Shown here: positions 46,219 to 57,248 of the stretch, in pieces | How the letters are laid out: every line of letters begins with the position of its first letter | Numbering within the stretch: the stretch's first letter is position 1 | From: Pseudomonas defluvii | GTDB taxonomy: Bacteria; Pseudomonadota; Gammaproteobacteria; Pseudomonadales; Pseudomonadaceae | Assembly: GCF_001695625.1 (NCBI RefSeq) | Contig: NZ_MBPN01000017.1 | Coordinates: 1 to 64,000, forward strand | Length of the DNA: 64,000 bases | Direction: 5' to 3' | Notes under the pieces: model-generated | Databases searched by the model: none | What the model saw: only the letters and a program-made list of their open reading frames with translations | Told to the model about the DNA's origin: nothing | Program-made: the position numbers and the translations under genes

Positions 46219-47703
46219 GTGAACGCTCCTTTGCCCCCAACCGTCCTGCGTAGCGTATTGGTCGCCCTGATGCTGGCAATTTTCCTTGGCGCACTGGACC
46301 AGACCATCGTCGCCGTGTCGATGCCAGCCATTTCGACCCAGTTCAACAATGTCAGCCTGTTGGCCTGGGTGATATCCGGTTACATGGTGGCGATGACGGT
46401 GGCCGTGCCGATCTACGGCAAACTGGGCGATCTGTATGGGCGTCGGCGGATGATTCTGTTCGGAATCGGCCTGTTTACCCTGGCCTCGGTATTCTGTGCC
46501 CTGTCGCAGAGTATGGAGCAACTGGTAGTCGCCAGGGTACTGCAGGGCATCGGTGCTGGCGGGATGATCTCGGTCAGCCAGGCAATCATTGGCGACATCA
46601 TTGCACCGCGCGACCGTGGTCGCTATCAGGGCTATTTCAGCAGTATGTATGCCTTGGCCAGCGTCACTGGGCCCGTGTTTGGTGGTTACCTCACCGAATA
46701 CCTGTCCTGGCATTGGGTGTTCTGGTTGAACCTGCCTCTGGGTCTGCTCGCCTGGTGGATCGCTCGACGCACCTTGCGCGTGCTGGTCATCCCTCAGCGG
46801 ACGGCGGTGATCGATTACCTGGGTAGCGTGCTGCTGGTGGCCGGGCTCGGTACCCTGCTGATGGCCATTACCCTGATCGGCCAAGGCTACGCCTGGAACA
46901 GCCAGGAAATGCTCGGTTTACTGAGTACTGCCGTGGTCGGGCTGGTGCTGTTCGTGGCCCACCAGCGGCGAACACCCGAGCCCTTGTTGCCATTGAAGCT
47001 GTTCAGCAATCGCACAGCAGTACTGTGCTGGTGCACTATTTTCATGACCAGTTTCCAGGCCATTTCGCTGTCTATGCTGATGCCCCTGCGCTTTCAAAGC
47101 ATCACCGGTGCGGGTGCCGATAGCGCAGCGCTTTACCTGATGCCGCTGGCCATCGGCCTGCCCATCGGGGCCTACACGGGCGGGCGGCTGACTGCCCGCA
47201 GCGGTCGCTTCAAGCCGCAGATCCTGACCGGTGCGCTGTGCATGCCGCTGGCAATCATCGGTATGGCGTTGACCCCGCCAGACGCATGGCTGACCAGTGC
47301 GACCTTCATGCTGCTGACCGGCATTGCCTCAGGCCTTCAGTTTCCAACCTCGCTGGTCGCCGCGCAGAGTTCTGTTGAACCACGTGATATTGGCGTCGCC
47401 ACCAGCACCACCAACCTGTTCCGCGCACTCGGCGGCGCAATTGGTGTGGCCAGCATGTCAGCGCTACTGCTGGCAATGCTGGGGCATACAGGCCCGATTC
47501 AGCCTGGCATGAGTGAACACGGCCTTACCAGCAACATCCTGCTCGACAGCCTGAACACCGTGGATGGCCAAGCATTGCAAGCCTTGCGCAGTGCATTGAG
47601 CCTGACCTTCCGCGACGTCCTGCTGGGCAGCGCCTTGATCTCGCTGCTTGGCCTGGGTGCCGCTCTCAGGCTGCCCAATCAACAACTGCGTGGGCGCACT
47701 TAG
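46219..47703 (+). CDS. DHA2-family (EmrB/QacA) drug exporter
   Basis: A 494-residue MFS protein with about 14 membrane helices. LDQTIVAVSMPAISTQFNN is the DHA2 helix-1 motif D1, GKLGDLYGRRRMILFG is motif A, and RVLQGIGAGGMISVSQAIIG is motif B; GPVFGGYLTEY is the motif C region of drug antiporters. I chose GTG at 46219 because AAGG lies seven bases upstream; an in-frame TTG two codons earlier is possible. It overlaps the convergent EamA gene by four bases. It sits next to the ttg efflux locus, an arrangement that I recall in P. putida. Confidence 0.88.
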   Translation: MNAPLPPTVLRSVLVALMLAIFLGALDQTIVAVSMPAISTQFNNVSLLAWVISGYMVAMTVAVPIYGKLGDLYGRRRMILFGIGLFTLASVFCALSQSMEQLVVARVLQGIGAGGMISVSQAIIGDIIAPRDRGRYQGYFSSMYALASVTGPVFGGYLTEYLSWHWVFWLNLPLGLLAWWIARRTLRVLVIPQRTAVIDYLGSVLLVAGLGTLLMAITLIGQGYAWNSQEMLGLLSTAVVGLVLFVAHQRRTPEPLLPLKLFSNRTAVLCWCTIFMTSFQAISLSMLMPLRFQSITGAGADSAALYLMPLAIGLPIGAYTGGRLTARSGRFKPQILTGALCMPLAIIGMALTPPDAWLTSATFMLLTGIASGLQFPTSLVAAQSSVEPRDIGVATSTTNLFRALGGAIGVASMSALLLAMLGHTGPIQPGMSEHGLTSNILLDSLNTVDGQALQALRSALSLTFRDVLLGSALISLLGLGAALRLPNQQLRGRT

Positions 47704-48587
47704 GCGCCCCGGCGTTGAACCCAGGCTACCGCCAGCCCGCTGACGCAGATGATGGTAATGCCAACCACACCGAACAGGTCCGGCGTGTGGTTGAAGACCA
47801 GGTAGCCAAACATCCCGGCAAACAGGATCTGCCCATAACTGAACGGCGCCAGCATCGCTGGAGCGGCATGCCGAAATGCCTGGGTCAGCAACATGTGGCC
47901 CAGCATACCGCAGGTCCCAAGGCCAATCATGAACAGGCCGTGGGTCAGGGTAGGCACTGTCCAGAAAAACGGCACCAGTGCGGTCATGATCAGGCTGTTG
48001 AGAATACCGGTGAGAAAGTTACTGGTGGTTGGGCTATCAAAGCCGCTGAGCTTGCGCGTCAGCAACTGGTAGCCACCGAAACAGAGCGCCGAACACAACG
48101 GCAGGATAATCGCCGGGGTGAACAGCGCGCCCCCCGGGCGCACCACAATCAACACCCCGACAAAACCACCGAGCACCGCCAGCCACTGGCTGCGACTGAC
48201 CTTCTCGCCCAGCAGCGGCACCGACAGTGCCGTCACCAGCAAGGGGGCCAGGAAGTTGACCGCCGTGGCTTCGGCCAGTGGGATGTAACGCAGGCCAGTG
48301 GTGAAGAACAGGCTGGTACCAATCAGACACAAGGCCCGTGCCAGTTGCAGCCCCGGGCGCCGGGTACGCACCACTGCCGAAAACCCCGCACGCGGCACAA
48401 AAACCGCAAGCATCAGCAGTGTATGCACCACATAACGCGCCCAAACCACCATCACAATGGCATAGAAACCAGACAGGTATTTGGACAAGGCGTCATGGCT
48501 GGCAAACAACAGCACCGCCAGGCAGATCAAGGCAATACCTTTGAGCGGCCGTTCGGCACCACCAAGCTTCGGGTTCAGGGCTCTCAT
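47700..48587 (-). CDS. EamA/DMT-family transporter
   Basis: A 295-residue membrane protein with ten hydrophobic segments in two EamA repeats (GIALICLAVLLFASHDALSK in the first, ALCFGGYQLLTRKLSG in the second). The charged C-terminus ends AWVQRRGA. It is related to RhaT/YdcZ-like carriers that export metabolites; the substrate is unknown. It lies downstream of ttgR on the same strand, separated by 158 bp that hold AT-rich TAATTAATTAGC sequence, so it may have its own promoter. Confidence 0.85.
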   Translation of the reverse strand: MRALNPKLGGAERPLKGIALICLAVLLFASHDALSKYLSGFYAIVMVVWARYVVHTLLMLAVFVPRAGFSAVVRTRRPGLQLARALCLIGTSLFFTTGLRYIPLAEATAVNFLAPLLVTALSVPLLGEKVSRSQWLAVLGGFVGVLIVVRPGGALFTPAIILPLCSALCFGGYQLLTRKLSGFDSPTTSNFLTGILNSLIMTALVPFFWTVPTLTHGLFMIGLGTCGMLGHMLLTQAFRHAAPAMLAPFSYGQILFAGMFGYLVFNHTPDLFGVVGITIICVSGLAVAWVQRRGA

Positions 48588-48745
48588 GGTAGGACTCGAT
48601 GAAAAATAATTAATTAGCCTGCTAACTACCAGAGCGCAGACACTCCGTGAGAACGGAACCTGTCGACTTCACCTGAACGAGGCCTTGGGCACAACTGGAC
48701 CTTGGAAACAAATAGACGCAGTTACTCACAATCCTTCACAAACTC

Positions 48746-49378
48746 TTATTTGCGCAAGGCTGGGCTCAAGCGCAGCATATCAAGGCCGGTGTCCACCCAC
48801 AGTTCGGCATCCTTGAACAAGTCGAAGCTCTCGGGTAACAGCAACCAGCGTTTGATGATGCCGTCTATGTAAGCATGTATTGCAATGGCGGCTCGCTCTG
48901 GGTCTACATTGGCGGGGAGTTGGCCTCGCCTTATGGCATTGGCCAACGACAACGTGATGTGTGCATGGCAGTCAATGGTCGAATTCTGGCGCTGCTGGCG
49001 AATGTCACACATGTCATCGGTGAACTCACACTTGTGATGCAGGATTTCATTGATGCGCCGCGTCTTAGGGTCGAGTACCAAGTGCTGCATGAGTTGAATG
49101 AGCAGTTTGCGCATGCACCCCAACGGGTCGGCTTCCTCCTCGCTCTCACTCGCCCTTGCCAGCTCATCAAGCGGTTCGCGCAAAGTATCGAGCATGGCCT
49201 GAACCAGCTCGGCCTTGTTGTTGAAATGCCAGTAAATGGCCCCCCGGGTCACCCCTGCCAGCTCTGCAATATCGGCCAGGGTGGTGCGCGCCACCCCGCG
49301 TTTGTAGAAGGCTTTCTCCGCAGCCTCGAGAATCTGGCTACGGGTTTCCTGGGCTTCCTCTTTGGTTCGACGGACCAT
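48746..49378 (-). CDS. ttgR: TtgR, TetR-family repressor of ttgABC
   Basis: A 210-residue protein with a TetR-type helix-turn-helix ([29 protein letters not shown]) and an all-helical ligand domain. Length and sequence match P. putida TtgR, which binds antibiotics, flavonoids and plant phenolics and then releases the ttgABC promoter. It is divergent from ttgA across 259 bp containing the shared operator. Confidence 0.95.
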   Translation of the reverse strand: MVRRTKEEAQETRSQILEAAEKAFYKRGVARTTLADIAELAGVTRGAIYWHFNNKAELVQAMLDTLREPLDELARASESEEEADPLGCMRKLLIQLMQHLVLDPKTRRINEILHHKCEFTDDMCDIRQQRQNSTIDCHAHITLSLANAIRRGQLPANVDPERAAIAIHAYIDGIIKRWLLLPESFDLFKDAELWVDTGLDMLRLSPALRK

Positions 49379-49510
49379 GGCAGTACAACCTCATCAAGGG
49401 GCCGGGCGCGCCGTGGGCGCTCGGGTTCGGTGCCGGGCAAGTGTCTACTGAGCCAGTTCCCGGGGGTTAATTCAGGTCTCGCTGCAGTCGGGTAGACCGA
49501 ACGAGAGGTG

Positions 49511-49545
49511 TTTACAAACAGCCGTGAATGTAAGTATATTCGTTA
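49511..49545. promoter_or_regulatory. TtgR operator and ttgABC promoter
   Basis: TTTACA (49511-49516) and TATATT (49535-49540) with 18 bp between them form a good -35/-10 pair for ttgABC. The segment reads TTTACAAACAGCCGTGAATG then TAAGTATATTCGTTA, which corresponds closely to the operator described for P. putida TtgR. Repressor binding would cover the promoter in both directions. Confidence 0.85.
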
Positions 49546-49637
49546 GTAAGCTACTTATCCACTCGACGCCATTTTTTCTCTCATTCAATTTCCACTACTC
49601 TTGAGCGTCTTCAGCTCTCAGCGACCCGAGGATCTCC

Positions 49638-50798
49638 ATGCACTTCAAACCAGCTGTTACTGCTCTGGTTTCCGCCGTCGCCCTGGCAACACTGCTCAGC
49701 GGCTGTAAGAAGGAAGCGGCGGCGCCTGTCGCACAGGCCCCCCAGGTGGGTGTAGTCACCCTTCAACCTCAAGCCTATACCCTGACCACGGAACTGCCGG
49801 GACGTACCACCGCGTACCGGGTCGCAGAAGTTCGCCCCCAGGTTAACGGCATCATTCTCAAGCGTCTTTTCACTGAAGGCAGCGAGGTCAAGCTCGGCCA
49901 GCAGCTGTACCAGATTGACCCATCGGTGTATGAGTCGACCCTGGCCAGTGCCCAGGCCAACCTGCAATCAACCCGTGCGCTGGCTGAGCGCTACAAGCAG
50001 TTGGTTGCCGAACAGGCTGTGAGCCGTCAGGAATACGACGACGCGCAAGCCAAACGTTTGCAGGCTGAGGCCACCCTAAAAAGCGCCCAGATCGACCTGC
50101 GCTACACCAAGGTACTGGCACCGATCTCCGGCCGCATTGGCCGCTCGTCAGTCACCGAAGGTGCGCTGGTGAACAATGGCCAGGCCGATGCCATGGCCGT
50201 CATCCAGCAGCTCGATCCGATCTATGTTGACGTCACCCAGTCCTCGGTCGAGCTGCTCACGCTGCGCCGCGAACTGGAAAGCGGTCAGTTGGAAAAGGTC
50301 GGCAGCAATGCCGCCAAGGTTCAACTGACCCTTGAAGATGGCAGCAGCTATGCCCATGCCGGGCGCCTGGAGTTCTCCGAAGTCTCGGTCGACCCCACCA
50401 CCGGCTCGGTGACACTGCGCGCGGTGTTCCCTAACCCTGACCACAACCTGTTGCCAGGCATGTTCGTGCATGCCCAGCTCAAGGCGGGCGTCAAGAACGC
50501 AGCGATCCTGGCTCCTCAACAGGGCGTGACCCGCGACCTGAAAGGTGCTCCAACCGCATTGGTCGTCAATCAGGACAACAAGGTCGAACTTCGCCAGCTC
50601 AAGGCAAACCGTACCGTCGGCAACCAGTGGCTGATCGAGGAAGGCCTGAACCCGGGCGACCGCCTGATCACCGAAGGCCTGCAGTTCGTCAAACCGGGCA
50701 TCGAGGTCAAGGCACGCGAAGCCACCAACGTCCAGTCGGCCCAGCCAGCCAAGCCAGCCCAGGCCAATGCAGCGACTGCAGAGGCCAAAGGGGAGTAA
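49638..50798 (+). CDS. ttgA: TtgA, periplasmic adaptor of the TtgABC efflux pump
   Basis: A 386-residue membrane-fusion protein with a lipoprotein signal peptide (lipobox LLSGCKK, Cys about residue 24). The lipoyl and hairpin regions follow (QVNGIILKRLFTEGSEVKLG, coiled 100-175), then the beta-barrel region. It links the RND pump TtgB in the inner membrane with the outer-membrane channel TtgC. It is three bases upstream of ttgB in the ttgABC operon. Confidence 0.95.
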   Translation: MHFKPAVTALVSAVALATLLSGCKKEAAAPVAQAPQVGVVTLQPQAYTLTTELPGRTTAYRVAEVRPQVNGIILKRLFTEGSEVKLGQQLYQIDPSVYESTLASAQANLQSTRALAERYKQLVAEQAVSRQEYDDAQAKRLQAEATLKSAQIDLRYTKVLAPISGRIGRSSVTEGALVNNGQADAMAVIQQLDPIYVDVTQSSVELLTLRRELESGQLEKVGSNAAKVQLTLEDGSSYAHAGRLEFSEVSVDPTTGSVTLRAVFPNPDHNLLPGMFVHAQLKAGVKNAAILAPQQGVTRDLKGAPTALVVNQDNKVELRQLKANRTVGNQWLIEEGLNPGDRLITEGLQFVKPGIEVKAREATNVQSAQPAKPAQANAATAEAKGE

Positions 50799-50801
50799 AC
50801 C

Positions 50802-53800
50802 ATGTCGAGATTCTTTATCGATCGCCCGATCTTCGCTTGGGTGATCGCCTTGGTGATCATGCTGGTCGGCGCACTGTCGATCCTCAAGTTGCCAATCAAC
50901 CAGTATCCAAGCATCGCTCCACCGGCCATTGCCATCGCCGTGACCTACCCAGGTGCTTCGGCGCAGACGGTGCAGGACACCGTGGTCCAGGTGATCGAGC
51001 AGCAGCTCAACGGGATCGACAACCTGCGTTATGTGTCCTCGGAAAGTAACTCCGATGGCAGCATGACCATCACGGCGACCTTCGAGCAGGGTACCAACCC
51101 CGATACCGCGCAGGTCCAGGTGCAGAACAAACTGAACCTGGCCACCCCGCTGCTGCCGCAAGAAGTGCAGCAACAGGGTATCCGCGTTACCAAGGCAGTG
51201 AAAAACTTCCTCATGGTAATCGGCCTGGTGTCCGAAGACGGCAGCATGAGCAAGGACGACCTGGCCAACTACATCGTCTCGAACATGCAGGACCCGATCT
51301 CGCGTACCGCCGGTGTCGGTGACTTCCAGGTATTCGGTGCCCAGTACGCGATGCGTATCTGGCTCGACCCGGCCAAGCTGAACAATTTCCAGCTGACCCC
51401 GGTGGATGTGAAGACGGCGGTTGCCGCGCAGAACGTCCAGATATCCTCCGGCCAGCTCGGCGGTCTGCCCGCCCTGCCCGGCCAGCAACTGAACGCAACC
51501 ATCATCGGCAAGACCCGCCTGCAAACCGCCGAGCAGTTCGAGAAGATCCTGCTGAAGGTCAATCGCGACGGCTCGCAGGTACGCCTGGGTGATGTCGCCA
51601 AGATCGGTCTGGGCGGCGAAAACTACGCAGTCAGTGCCCAATTCAACGGCAAACCAGCCTCGGGCATGGCGATCAAGCTGGCAACCGGCGCCAACGCGCT
51701 GGATACCGCCAAGGCGCTGCGCAAGACCATCAGCGACCTGGAGCCGTTCTTCCCGCAAGGCATGAAGGCGGTATTCCCGTATGACACCACGCCAGTGGTC
51801 ACCGAATCGATCAGCGGAGTTATCCACACCCTGATCGAAGCCATCGTGCTGGTGTTTCTGGTGATGTACCTGTTCCTGCAAAACTTCCGCGCCACGGTCA
51901 TCACCACCATGACCGTACCGGTGGTGTTGCTGGGTACCTTCGGCATCCTCGCGGCCGCCGGTTTCAGCATCAACACGCTGACCATGTTCGGCATGGTGCT
52001 GGCCATCGGCTTGCTGGTGGACGATGCCATCGTTGTGGTGGAAAACGTCGAGCGGGTGATGTCCGAAGAGGGCCTGTCACCCAAGGAAGCAACCAAGAAA
52101 TCCATGGGCCAGATCCAGGGCGCCCTGGTCGGTATCGCCCTGGTACTGTCGGCAGTACTGTTGCCCATGGCGTTCTTTGGCGGCTCCACCGGGGTGATCT
52201 ACAAACAGTTCTCCATCACCATCGTCTCGGCCATGGCCTTGTCGGTACTGGTAGCGCTGATCTTCACCCCGGCACTGTGTGCGACCATGCTCAAGGCGGT
52301 GCCAAAAGGTGAGCATCACGTTGCCAAACGTGGCTTCTTTGGCTGGTTCAACCGCAACTTCGACCGCAGCGTACGCAGCTACGAGCGCGGTGTGGGCAGC
52401 ATGCTGCGGCACAAAGCCCCCTACCTGCTGGCCTACCTGATCATCGTCGTCGGTATGGTCTGGCTGTTCACCCGCATTCCAACGGCGTTCCTGCCGGAAG
52501 AAGACCAGGGTGTACTCTTCGCCCAGGTGCAGACACCTGCAGGCTCCAGCGCCGAGCGTACACAGGTGGTCATCGACGAAATGCGCAGCTATTTGCTGGA
52601 GCAGGAGTCGGATACCGTCAGTTCGGTGTTTACCGTCAACGGCTTCAACTTTGCCGGTCGTGGTCAGAGCTCGGGCATGGCCTTCATCATGCTCAAGCCA
52701 TGGGACCAGCGCTCTGCTGAAAACAGCGTATTCAACCTGGCCAAACGTGCTCAACAACATTTCTTCACCTTCCGTGATGCCATGGTGTTCGCGTTCGCCC
52801 CTCCCGCAGTACTGGAACTGGGCAACGCCACCGGCTTCGATGTGTTCCTCCAGGACCGCGCCGGTGTCGGCCATGCCAAGCTGATGGAAGCCCGCAACCA
52901 GTTCCTCGGTATGGCCGCGCAAAGCAAGGTACTGACTGCAGTACGACCGAACGGCCTGAACGATGAACCGCAGTACCAACTGACCATCGACGACGAGCGC
53001 GCCAGTGCCCTGGGTGTGACCATCGCCGAGATCAACAACACACTGTCGATTGCCTTGGGTGCCAGCTACGTCAACGACTTCATCGACCGCGGTCGGGTCA
53101 AGAAGGTCTATATCCAGGGTGAGCCCGGCTCACGGATGAACCCGGAAGACCTGCAGAAGTGGTATGTGCGCAACTCGATCGGTGAAATGGTACCGTTCTC
53201 CTCCTTCGCCAAAGGCCAGTGGATCTATGGCGCACCGAAGCTGTCGCGCTACAACGGTGTTGAAGCCATGGAGATCCTGGGTGCGCCGGCCCCGGGCTAC
53301 AGTACCGGTGAAGCAATGGCTGAAGTCGAGCGCCTGGCAGCGCAACTGCCCGCCGGTATTGGCTATTCATGGACCGGTCTATCCTACGAGGAGCGGTTGT
53401 CCGGCTCGCAAGCCCCAGCCCTGTACGCGCTGTCGCTGCTGATGGTGTTCCTCTGCCTGGCAGCACTGTATGAAAGCTGGTCGATCCCGATTGCCGTCAT
53501 GCTGGTCGTGCCGCTGGGGATCATCGGTGCGCTGGCTGCCACCAGCCTGCGCGGTCTGTCCAACGACGTGTACTTCCAGGTCGGTCTGCTGACCACCATC
53601 GGGCTTGCTGCAAAGAACGCGATCCTGATTGTCGAGTTCGCCAAAGAGCTGCATGAGCAGGGTCGCAGCCTGATCGACGCCGCAGTGGAAGCCTGCCGGA
53701 TGCGTCTGCGCCCGATCATCATGACGTCGCTGGCGTTCATTCTCGGCGTGGTACCTCTGGCTATCTCAAGCGGTGCGGGCTCGGGCAGCCAGCATGCTAT

Positions 53801-53954
53801 CGGTACCGGCGTTATCGGCGGGATGCTGACCGCCACGGTACTGGCCATTTTCTGGGTACCACTGTTCTTCGTCAGTGTGTCGTCGCTGTTCGCCAGCAAG
53901 AAGCCTAAAGCCGACGCCACCCCCGAAACTCCACGCTATGAGGCTGGGCAATGA
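50802..53954 (+). CDS. ttgB: TtgB, RND multidrug and solvent efflux transporter
   Basis: A 1050-residue HAE1-family proton antiporter with 12 membrane helices and two large periplasmic loops. [20 protein letters not shown] is the standard N-terminus. The proton-relay residues are in [20 protein letters not shown] (two Asp). The second half includes [20 protein letters not shown]. It expels antibiotics and, in P. putida, aromatic solvents such as toluene. The stop overlaps the ttgC start (ATGA). Confidence 0.96.
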   Translation: MSRFFIDRPIFAWVIALVIMLVGALSILKLPINQYPSIAPPAIAIAVTYPGASAQTVQDTVVQVIEQQLNGIDNLRYVSSESNSDGSMTITATFEQGTNPDTAQVQVQNKLNLATPLLPQEVQQQGIRVTKAVKNFLMVIGLVSEDGSMSKDDLANYIVSNMQDPISRTAGVGDFQVFGAQYAMRIWLDPAKLNNFQLTPVDVKTAVAAQNVQISSGQLGGLPALPGQQLNATIIGKTRLQTAEQFEKILLKVNRDGSQVRLGDVAKIGLGGENYAVSAQFNGKPASGMAIKLATGANALDTAKALRKTISDLEPFFPQGMKAVFPYDTTPVVTESISGVIHTLIEAIVLVFLVMYLFLQNFRATVITTMTVPVVLLGTFGILAAAGFSINTLTMFGMVLAIGLLVDDAIVVVENVERVMSEEGLSPKEATKKSMGQIQGALVGIALVLSAVLLPMAFFGGSTGVIYKQFSITIVSAMALSVLVALIFTPALCATMLKAVPKGEHHVAKRGFFGWFNRNFDRSVRSYERGVGSMLRHKAPYLLAYLIIVVGMVWLFTRIPTAFLPEEDQGVLFAQVQTPAGSSAERTQVVIDEMRSYLLEQESDTVSSVFTVNGFNFAGRGQSSGMAFIMLKPWDQRSAENSVFNLAKRAQQHFFTFRDAMVFAFAPPAVLELGNATGFDVFLQDRAGVGHAKLMEARNQFLGMAAQSKVLTAVRPNGLNDEPQYQLTIDDERASALGVTIAEINNTLSIALGASYVNDFIDRGRVKKVYIQGEPGSRMNPEDLQKWYVRNSIGEMVPFSSFAKGQWIYGAPKLSRYNGVEAMEILGAPAPGYSTGEAMAEVERLAAQLPAGIGYSWTGLSYEERLSGSQAPALYALSLLMVFLCLAALYESWSIPIAVMLVVPLGIIGALAATSLRGLSNDVYFQVGLLTTIGLAAKNAILIVEFAKELHEQGRSLIDAAVEACRMRLRPIIMTSLAFILGVVPLAISSGAGSGSQHAIGTGVIGGMLTATVLAIFWVPLFFVSVSSLFASKKPKADATPETPRYEAGQ

Positions 53955-55402
53955 GTAAGTCCCTGTTGTCCCTGGCGGTCACCGCTTTCATTCTTGGCGG
54001 CTGCTCGCTGATTCCCGATTACCAGACACCCGAGTCGCCAGCGGCGGCTCAGTGGCCGCAAGGCCCGGCCTACTCGCCAAACGAGTCGGCCGAGGTCGCG
54101 GCAGCCGAGCAAGGCTGGCGTCAGTTCTTCCATGACCCGGCACTGCAACAGCTGATTCAGACGGCGCTGGTCAACAACCGCGACCTGCGGGTTGCGGCAT
54201 TGAACATCGACGCCTACCGGGCGCAGTACCGCATTCAGCGCGCCGACCTGTTCCCGGCCGTTTCGGCCAATGGCAGTGGTAGCCGCCAGCGTGTACCCGG
54301 CGATGTCTCCAGTACTGGCGAAGCAACGATCAACAGCCAGTACTCGGCCACACTCGGCGTCAGCGCCTATGAGCTGGACCTGTTTGGCCGTGTCCGCAGC
54401 CTCAGCGAACAGGCACTGGAAACCTACCTGTCCAGCGAGCAAGCACGCCGTTCGACACAGATCAGCCTGGTGGCCAGCGTGGCCAACGCCTACCTGACCT
54501 GGCAAGCAGACCAGGCCCTGCTCAAGCTGACCGAGGAAACCCTCAAGACCTACGAGGAAAGCTACCAGCTGACCAAACGTAGCAATGAAGTCGGCGTGTC
54601 GTCGGCACTCGACTTGAGCCAGGCGCGCACGTCGGTGGAGGGTGCCAGGGTCAAGCTGGCCCAGTACCAACGCCTGGTTGCACAAGACCTGAACAGCCTG
54701 ACCGTGCTGCTCGGCACTAGCGTGCCGGCCAACCTCCCGGCCAGCCAGGAACTCAATGCCGACCTGCTTAGCGAAGTACCGGCAGGCCTGCCTTCCGAGC
54801 TGCTGCAACGCCGTCCGGACATCCAGGAAGCCGAGCACCTGCTCAAGGCCGCCAACGCCAACATCGGTGCGGCAAGGGCTGCATTCTTCCCAAGCATCAG
54901 CCTGACGGCCAACGCCGGCACCCTCAGCCCAGACATGGGCGGCCTGTTCAAGGGTGGCTCTGGCACCTGGCTGTTCCAGCCGCAGATCAACCTGCCGATC
55001 TTCAACGCGGGTAGCCTGCGTGCCAGCCTGGATTACTCGAAAATCCAGAAAGACATCAACGTCGCCAAGTACGAGAAAACAATCCAGACCGCGTTCCAGG
55101 AAGTCTCCGATGGCCTGGCAGCACGCCAGACCTTCAAAGAGCAGCTGCAAGCCCAGCGTGACCTGGTCGCTGCCAACCAGGACTACTACCGTCTGGCCGA
55201 GCGTCGCTACCGTATCGGGATCGACAGCAACCTGACCTTCCTCGATGCCCAGCGCTCGCTGTTCAGCAGCCAGCAGGCGCTGATCGCCGACCGCCTGTTG
55301 CAACTGGTCAGCGAGGTCAACCTGTACAAGGCACTCGGTGGCGGCTGGCATGAACAAACCGTTCAGGATCAGCAGGCGTCAGCGCAGGCTTCGAAGAACT
55401 GA
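53951..55402 (+). CDS. ttgC: TtgC, outer-membrane channel of the TtgABC pump
   Basis: A 483-residue OprM/TolC-type lipoprotein. The lipobox is FILGGCS (Cys about 18). Two outer-membrane-factor repeats (about 60-260 and 265-460) contain the typical [20 protein letters not shown] and [15 protein letters not shown]. It forms the trimeric channel through the outer membrane. Translation is coupled to ttgB by a four-base overlap, and a strong terminator follows. Confidence 0.95.
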   Translation: MSKSLLSLAVTAFILGGCSLIPDYQTPESPAAAQWPQGPAYSPNESAEVAAAEQGWRQFFHDPALQQLIQTALVNNRDLRVAALNIDAYRAQYRIQRADLFPAVSANGSGSRQRVPGDVSSTGEATINSQYSATLGVSAYELDLFGRVRSLSEQALETYLSSEQARRSTQISLVASVANAYLTWQADQALLKLTEETLKTYEESYQLTKRSNEVGVSSALDLSQARTSVEGARVKLAQYQRLVAQDLNSLTVLLGTSVPANLPASQELNADLLSEVPAGLPSELLQRRPDIQEAEHLLKAANANIGAARAAFFPSISLTANAGTLSPDMGGLFKGGSGTWLFQPQINLPIFNAGSLRASLDYSKIQKDINVAKYEKTIQTAFQEVSDGLAARQTFKEQLQAQRDLVAANQDYYRLAERRYRIGIDSNLTFLDAQRSLFSSQQALIADRLLQLVSEVNLYKALGGGWHEQTVQDQQASAQASKN

Positions 55403-55462
55403 TTGCGTCGGCAGCAATCTGCTGCCTTGCCTGGGCTCATGACCCAGGCAAGCCACTCGTTG

Positions 55463-55490
55463 AAAACCACCCTCGCGGTGGTTTTTTTTT
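55463..55490 (+). terminator. Rho-independent terminator of ttgABC
   Basis: AAAACCACC (55463-55471) pairs with GGTGGTTTT (55477-55485) around CTCGC, and a run of T (55482-55490) follows directly. It lies 61 bp after the ttgC stop. Confidence 0.92.
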
Positions 55491-55599
55491 GCCCCCACGA
55501 AAAAACGCTACCTGGCCTGCTTACCCTGGCAGCACCGATGCCTGCACGGCCATCGCAGCCACGTGAATGCCGCAAAAAATTATGTACCACCTAGTTAGT

Positions 55600-55614
55600 G
55601 TTCGTTTATCGCAC
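55600..55614. promoter_or_regulatory. PcaR-like box upstream of the porin gene
   Basis: GTTCGTTTATCGCAC differs at two positions from the 15-bp PcaR box GTTCGATAATCGCAC that I recall from P. putida pca promoters. It lies 155 bp before the porin start codon. With the perfect box at 63593-63607 it suggests that the porin is switched on together with the pca genes by beta-ketoadipate. The rest of the 366-bp gap 55403-55768 holds only the ttgABC terminator. Confidence 0.6.
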
Positions 55615-55768
55615 AGTACCGTTTGCAACGAATTGATTCACTCCCACCGCTCGCAGCACCATCCTCTCGCCGCTTTGAAACACTGATCATTCAGCTCAGC
55701 ACCTCGATCCGTGACGGCTGAACGTTACGGTTGAAGGCCTCGGCCCAATAAAAACAAGAGACACCACA

Positions 55769-57022
55769 ATGAATACCTTCCAACCCGCACGGCACGTGTT
55801 TTCCGGCTTGTTGATGACCACCTGCGCGCTGCCTGCACTGGCCAGCGAAGGCGGTTTTGTCGAAGATGCCAAAGCCACGCTCAACCTGCGCAACTTCTAC
55901 ATCAATCGCAACTTCGTCGACCCGGCAAACAAACAAGGCAAGGCTGAGGAATGGACCCAAAGTTTCATCCTTGATGCCAAGTCCGGCTTCACCCAGGGGA
56001 CCGTCGGCTTCGGCGTCGATGTACTGGGCTTGTACTCGGTCAAACTGGACGGCGGTAAAGGCACCGCAGGCACTCAATTGCTACCGGTTCATGATGACGG
56101 CCGCCCAGCCGACAACTTCGGTCGCCTGGGCGTGGCATTGAAAGCGAAGGTGTCCAAGACCGAGCTGAAAGTCGGCGAATGGATGCCGGTGCTGCCGATT
56201 CTACGTTCGGACGATGGCCGCTCGTTGCCGCAAACCTTCCGCGGTGGCCAGATCACCTCTCAGGAGATTACCGGCCTTACGCTCTATGGTGGCCAGTTCC
56301 GTGGCAACAGCCCACGCAATGACGCCAGCATGGAAGACATGTACATGAACGGCAAGCCAGCCTTCACTTCCGACCGCTTCAACTTTGCCGGCGGCGAATA
56401 CAGCTTCAACGAAAAGCGAACATTGATCGGCCTGTGGAATGCCGAACTCAAGGACATCTACAACCAGCAGTACATCAACCTTGTTCACAGCCAGCCACTG
56501 GGCAACTGGACCCTGGGTGCCAACCTTGGTTACTTCATCGGCAAGGAAGACGGCGCTGAACGGGCCGGCAAGCTGGATAACAAGACCGCGTCAGCCCTGT
56601 TGTCGGCACGCTACGGCAGCAACACCTTCTATGTCGGTCTGCAGGACGTCAGTGGCGATAGCGCCTGGATGCGGGTCAACGGCACCAGCGGCGGCACCCT
56701 GGCCAACGACAGCTACAACTCCAGCTTCGACAACGCCAAGGAACGCTCCTGGCAATTGCGCCATGATTTCAACTTCGCCAGCCTCGGTGTACCCGGGTTG
56801 ACCTTGATGAACCGCTACATCAGCGGCGACAACGTGCAAACCAGCAGTGTCGACAATGGCAAGGAATGGGCACGAGAATCGGAGCTGGCCTATGTCATCC
56901 AATCCGGCGCCTTCAAAGACCTCTCGTTCAAATGGCGCAACTCGACCATGCGCCGGGACTTCAACACCAACTCCTTCGACGAGAACCGCCTGATCGTCAG
57001 CTACCCGATCGGTATTCTGTAA
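55769..57022 (+). CDS. OprD-family outer-membrane porin, aromatic-acid type
   Basis: A 417-residue OprD-type porin. The signal peptide ends ALPALA (about residue 25). The body is a beta-barrel with FVEDAKATLNLRNFYINRNF at the start, TELKVGEWMPVLPILRSDDG in the constriction-loop region and LIVSYPIGIL at the end. OprD porins take up small carboxylates one class at a time. The pca neighbours and the upstream PcaR-like box point to benzoate, 4-hydroxybenzoate or protocatechuate, as in BenF/PhaK/OpdK-like porins. That substrate is an inference. Confidence 0.87.
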   Translation: MNTFQPARHVFSGLLMTTCALPALASEGGFVEDAKATLNLRNFYINRNFVDPANKQGKAEEWTQSFILDAKSGFTQGTVGFGVDVLGLYSVKLDGGKGTAGTQLLPVHDDGRPADNFGRLGVALKAKVSKTELKVGEWMPVLPILRSDDGRSLPQTFRGGQITSQEITGLTLYGGQFRGNSPRNDASMEDMYMNGKPAFTSDRFNFAGGEYSFNEKRTLIGLWNAELKDIYNQQYINLVHSQPLGNWTLGANLGYFIGKEDGAERAGKLDNKTASALLSARYGSNTFYVGLQDVSGDSAWMRVNGTSGGTLANDSYNSSFDNAKERSWQLRHDFNFASLGVPGLTLMNRYISGDNVQTSSVDNGKEWARESELAYVIQSGAFKDLSFKWRNSTMRRDFNTNSFDENRLIVSYPIGIL

Positions 57023-57056
57023 GCACCGCAACGTCTAGCCTGTCGAGGTTCCGCCA

Positions 57057-57084
57057 CGGTTCGCCAGCTGTTTGAGGCGAACCG
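57057..57084 (+). terminator. Weak terminator-like dyad after the porin
   Basis: CGGTTCGCC (57057-57065) and GGCGAACCG (57076-57084) form a perfect nine-pair stem with a ten-base loop. No U-tract follows, so it may be only an mRNA-stabilising hairpin. Confidence 0.4.
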
Positions 57085-57248
57085 GGGCGAAAACCTTGAT
57101 CCCATTGCATCCCCGCACGCCGCTCCCCCTCCCCTGTAGCACGCTATCCTGCACAGAAATGCGCAACCGCTCACACCTGTGGCCTTGAATCGGCTGCATA
57201 CGCCAGGTATGACGGTTATTCATTTGACGCTCGACGGGAGGAACAACA

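Noticed and set aside
50148..51881. Long minus-strand open frame spanning ttgA and ttgB
   Set aside because: It crosses two well-conserved efflux genes on the other strand and is therefore a shadow.
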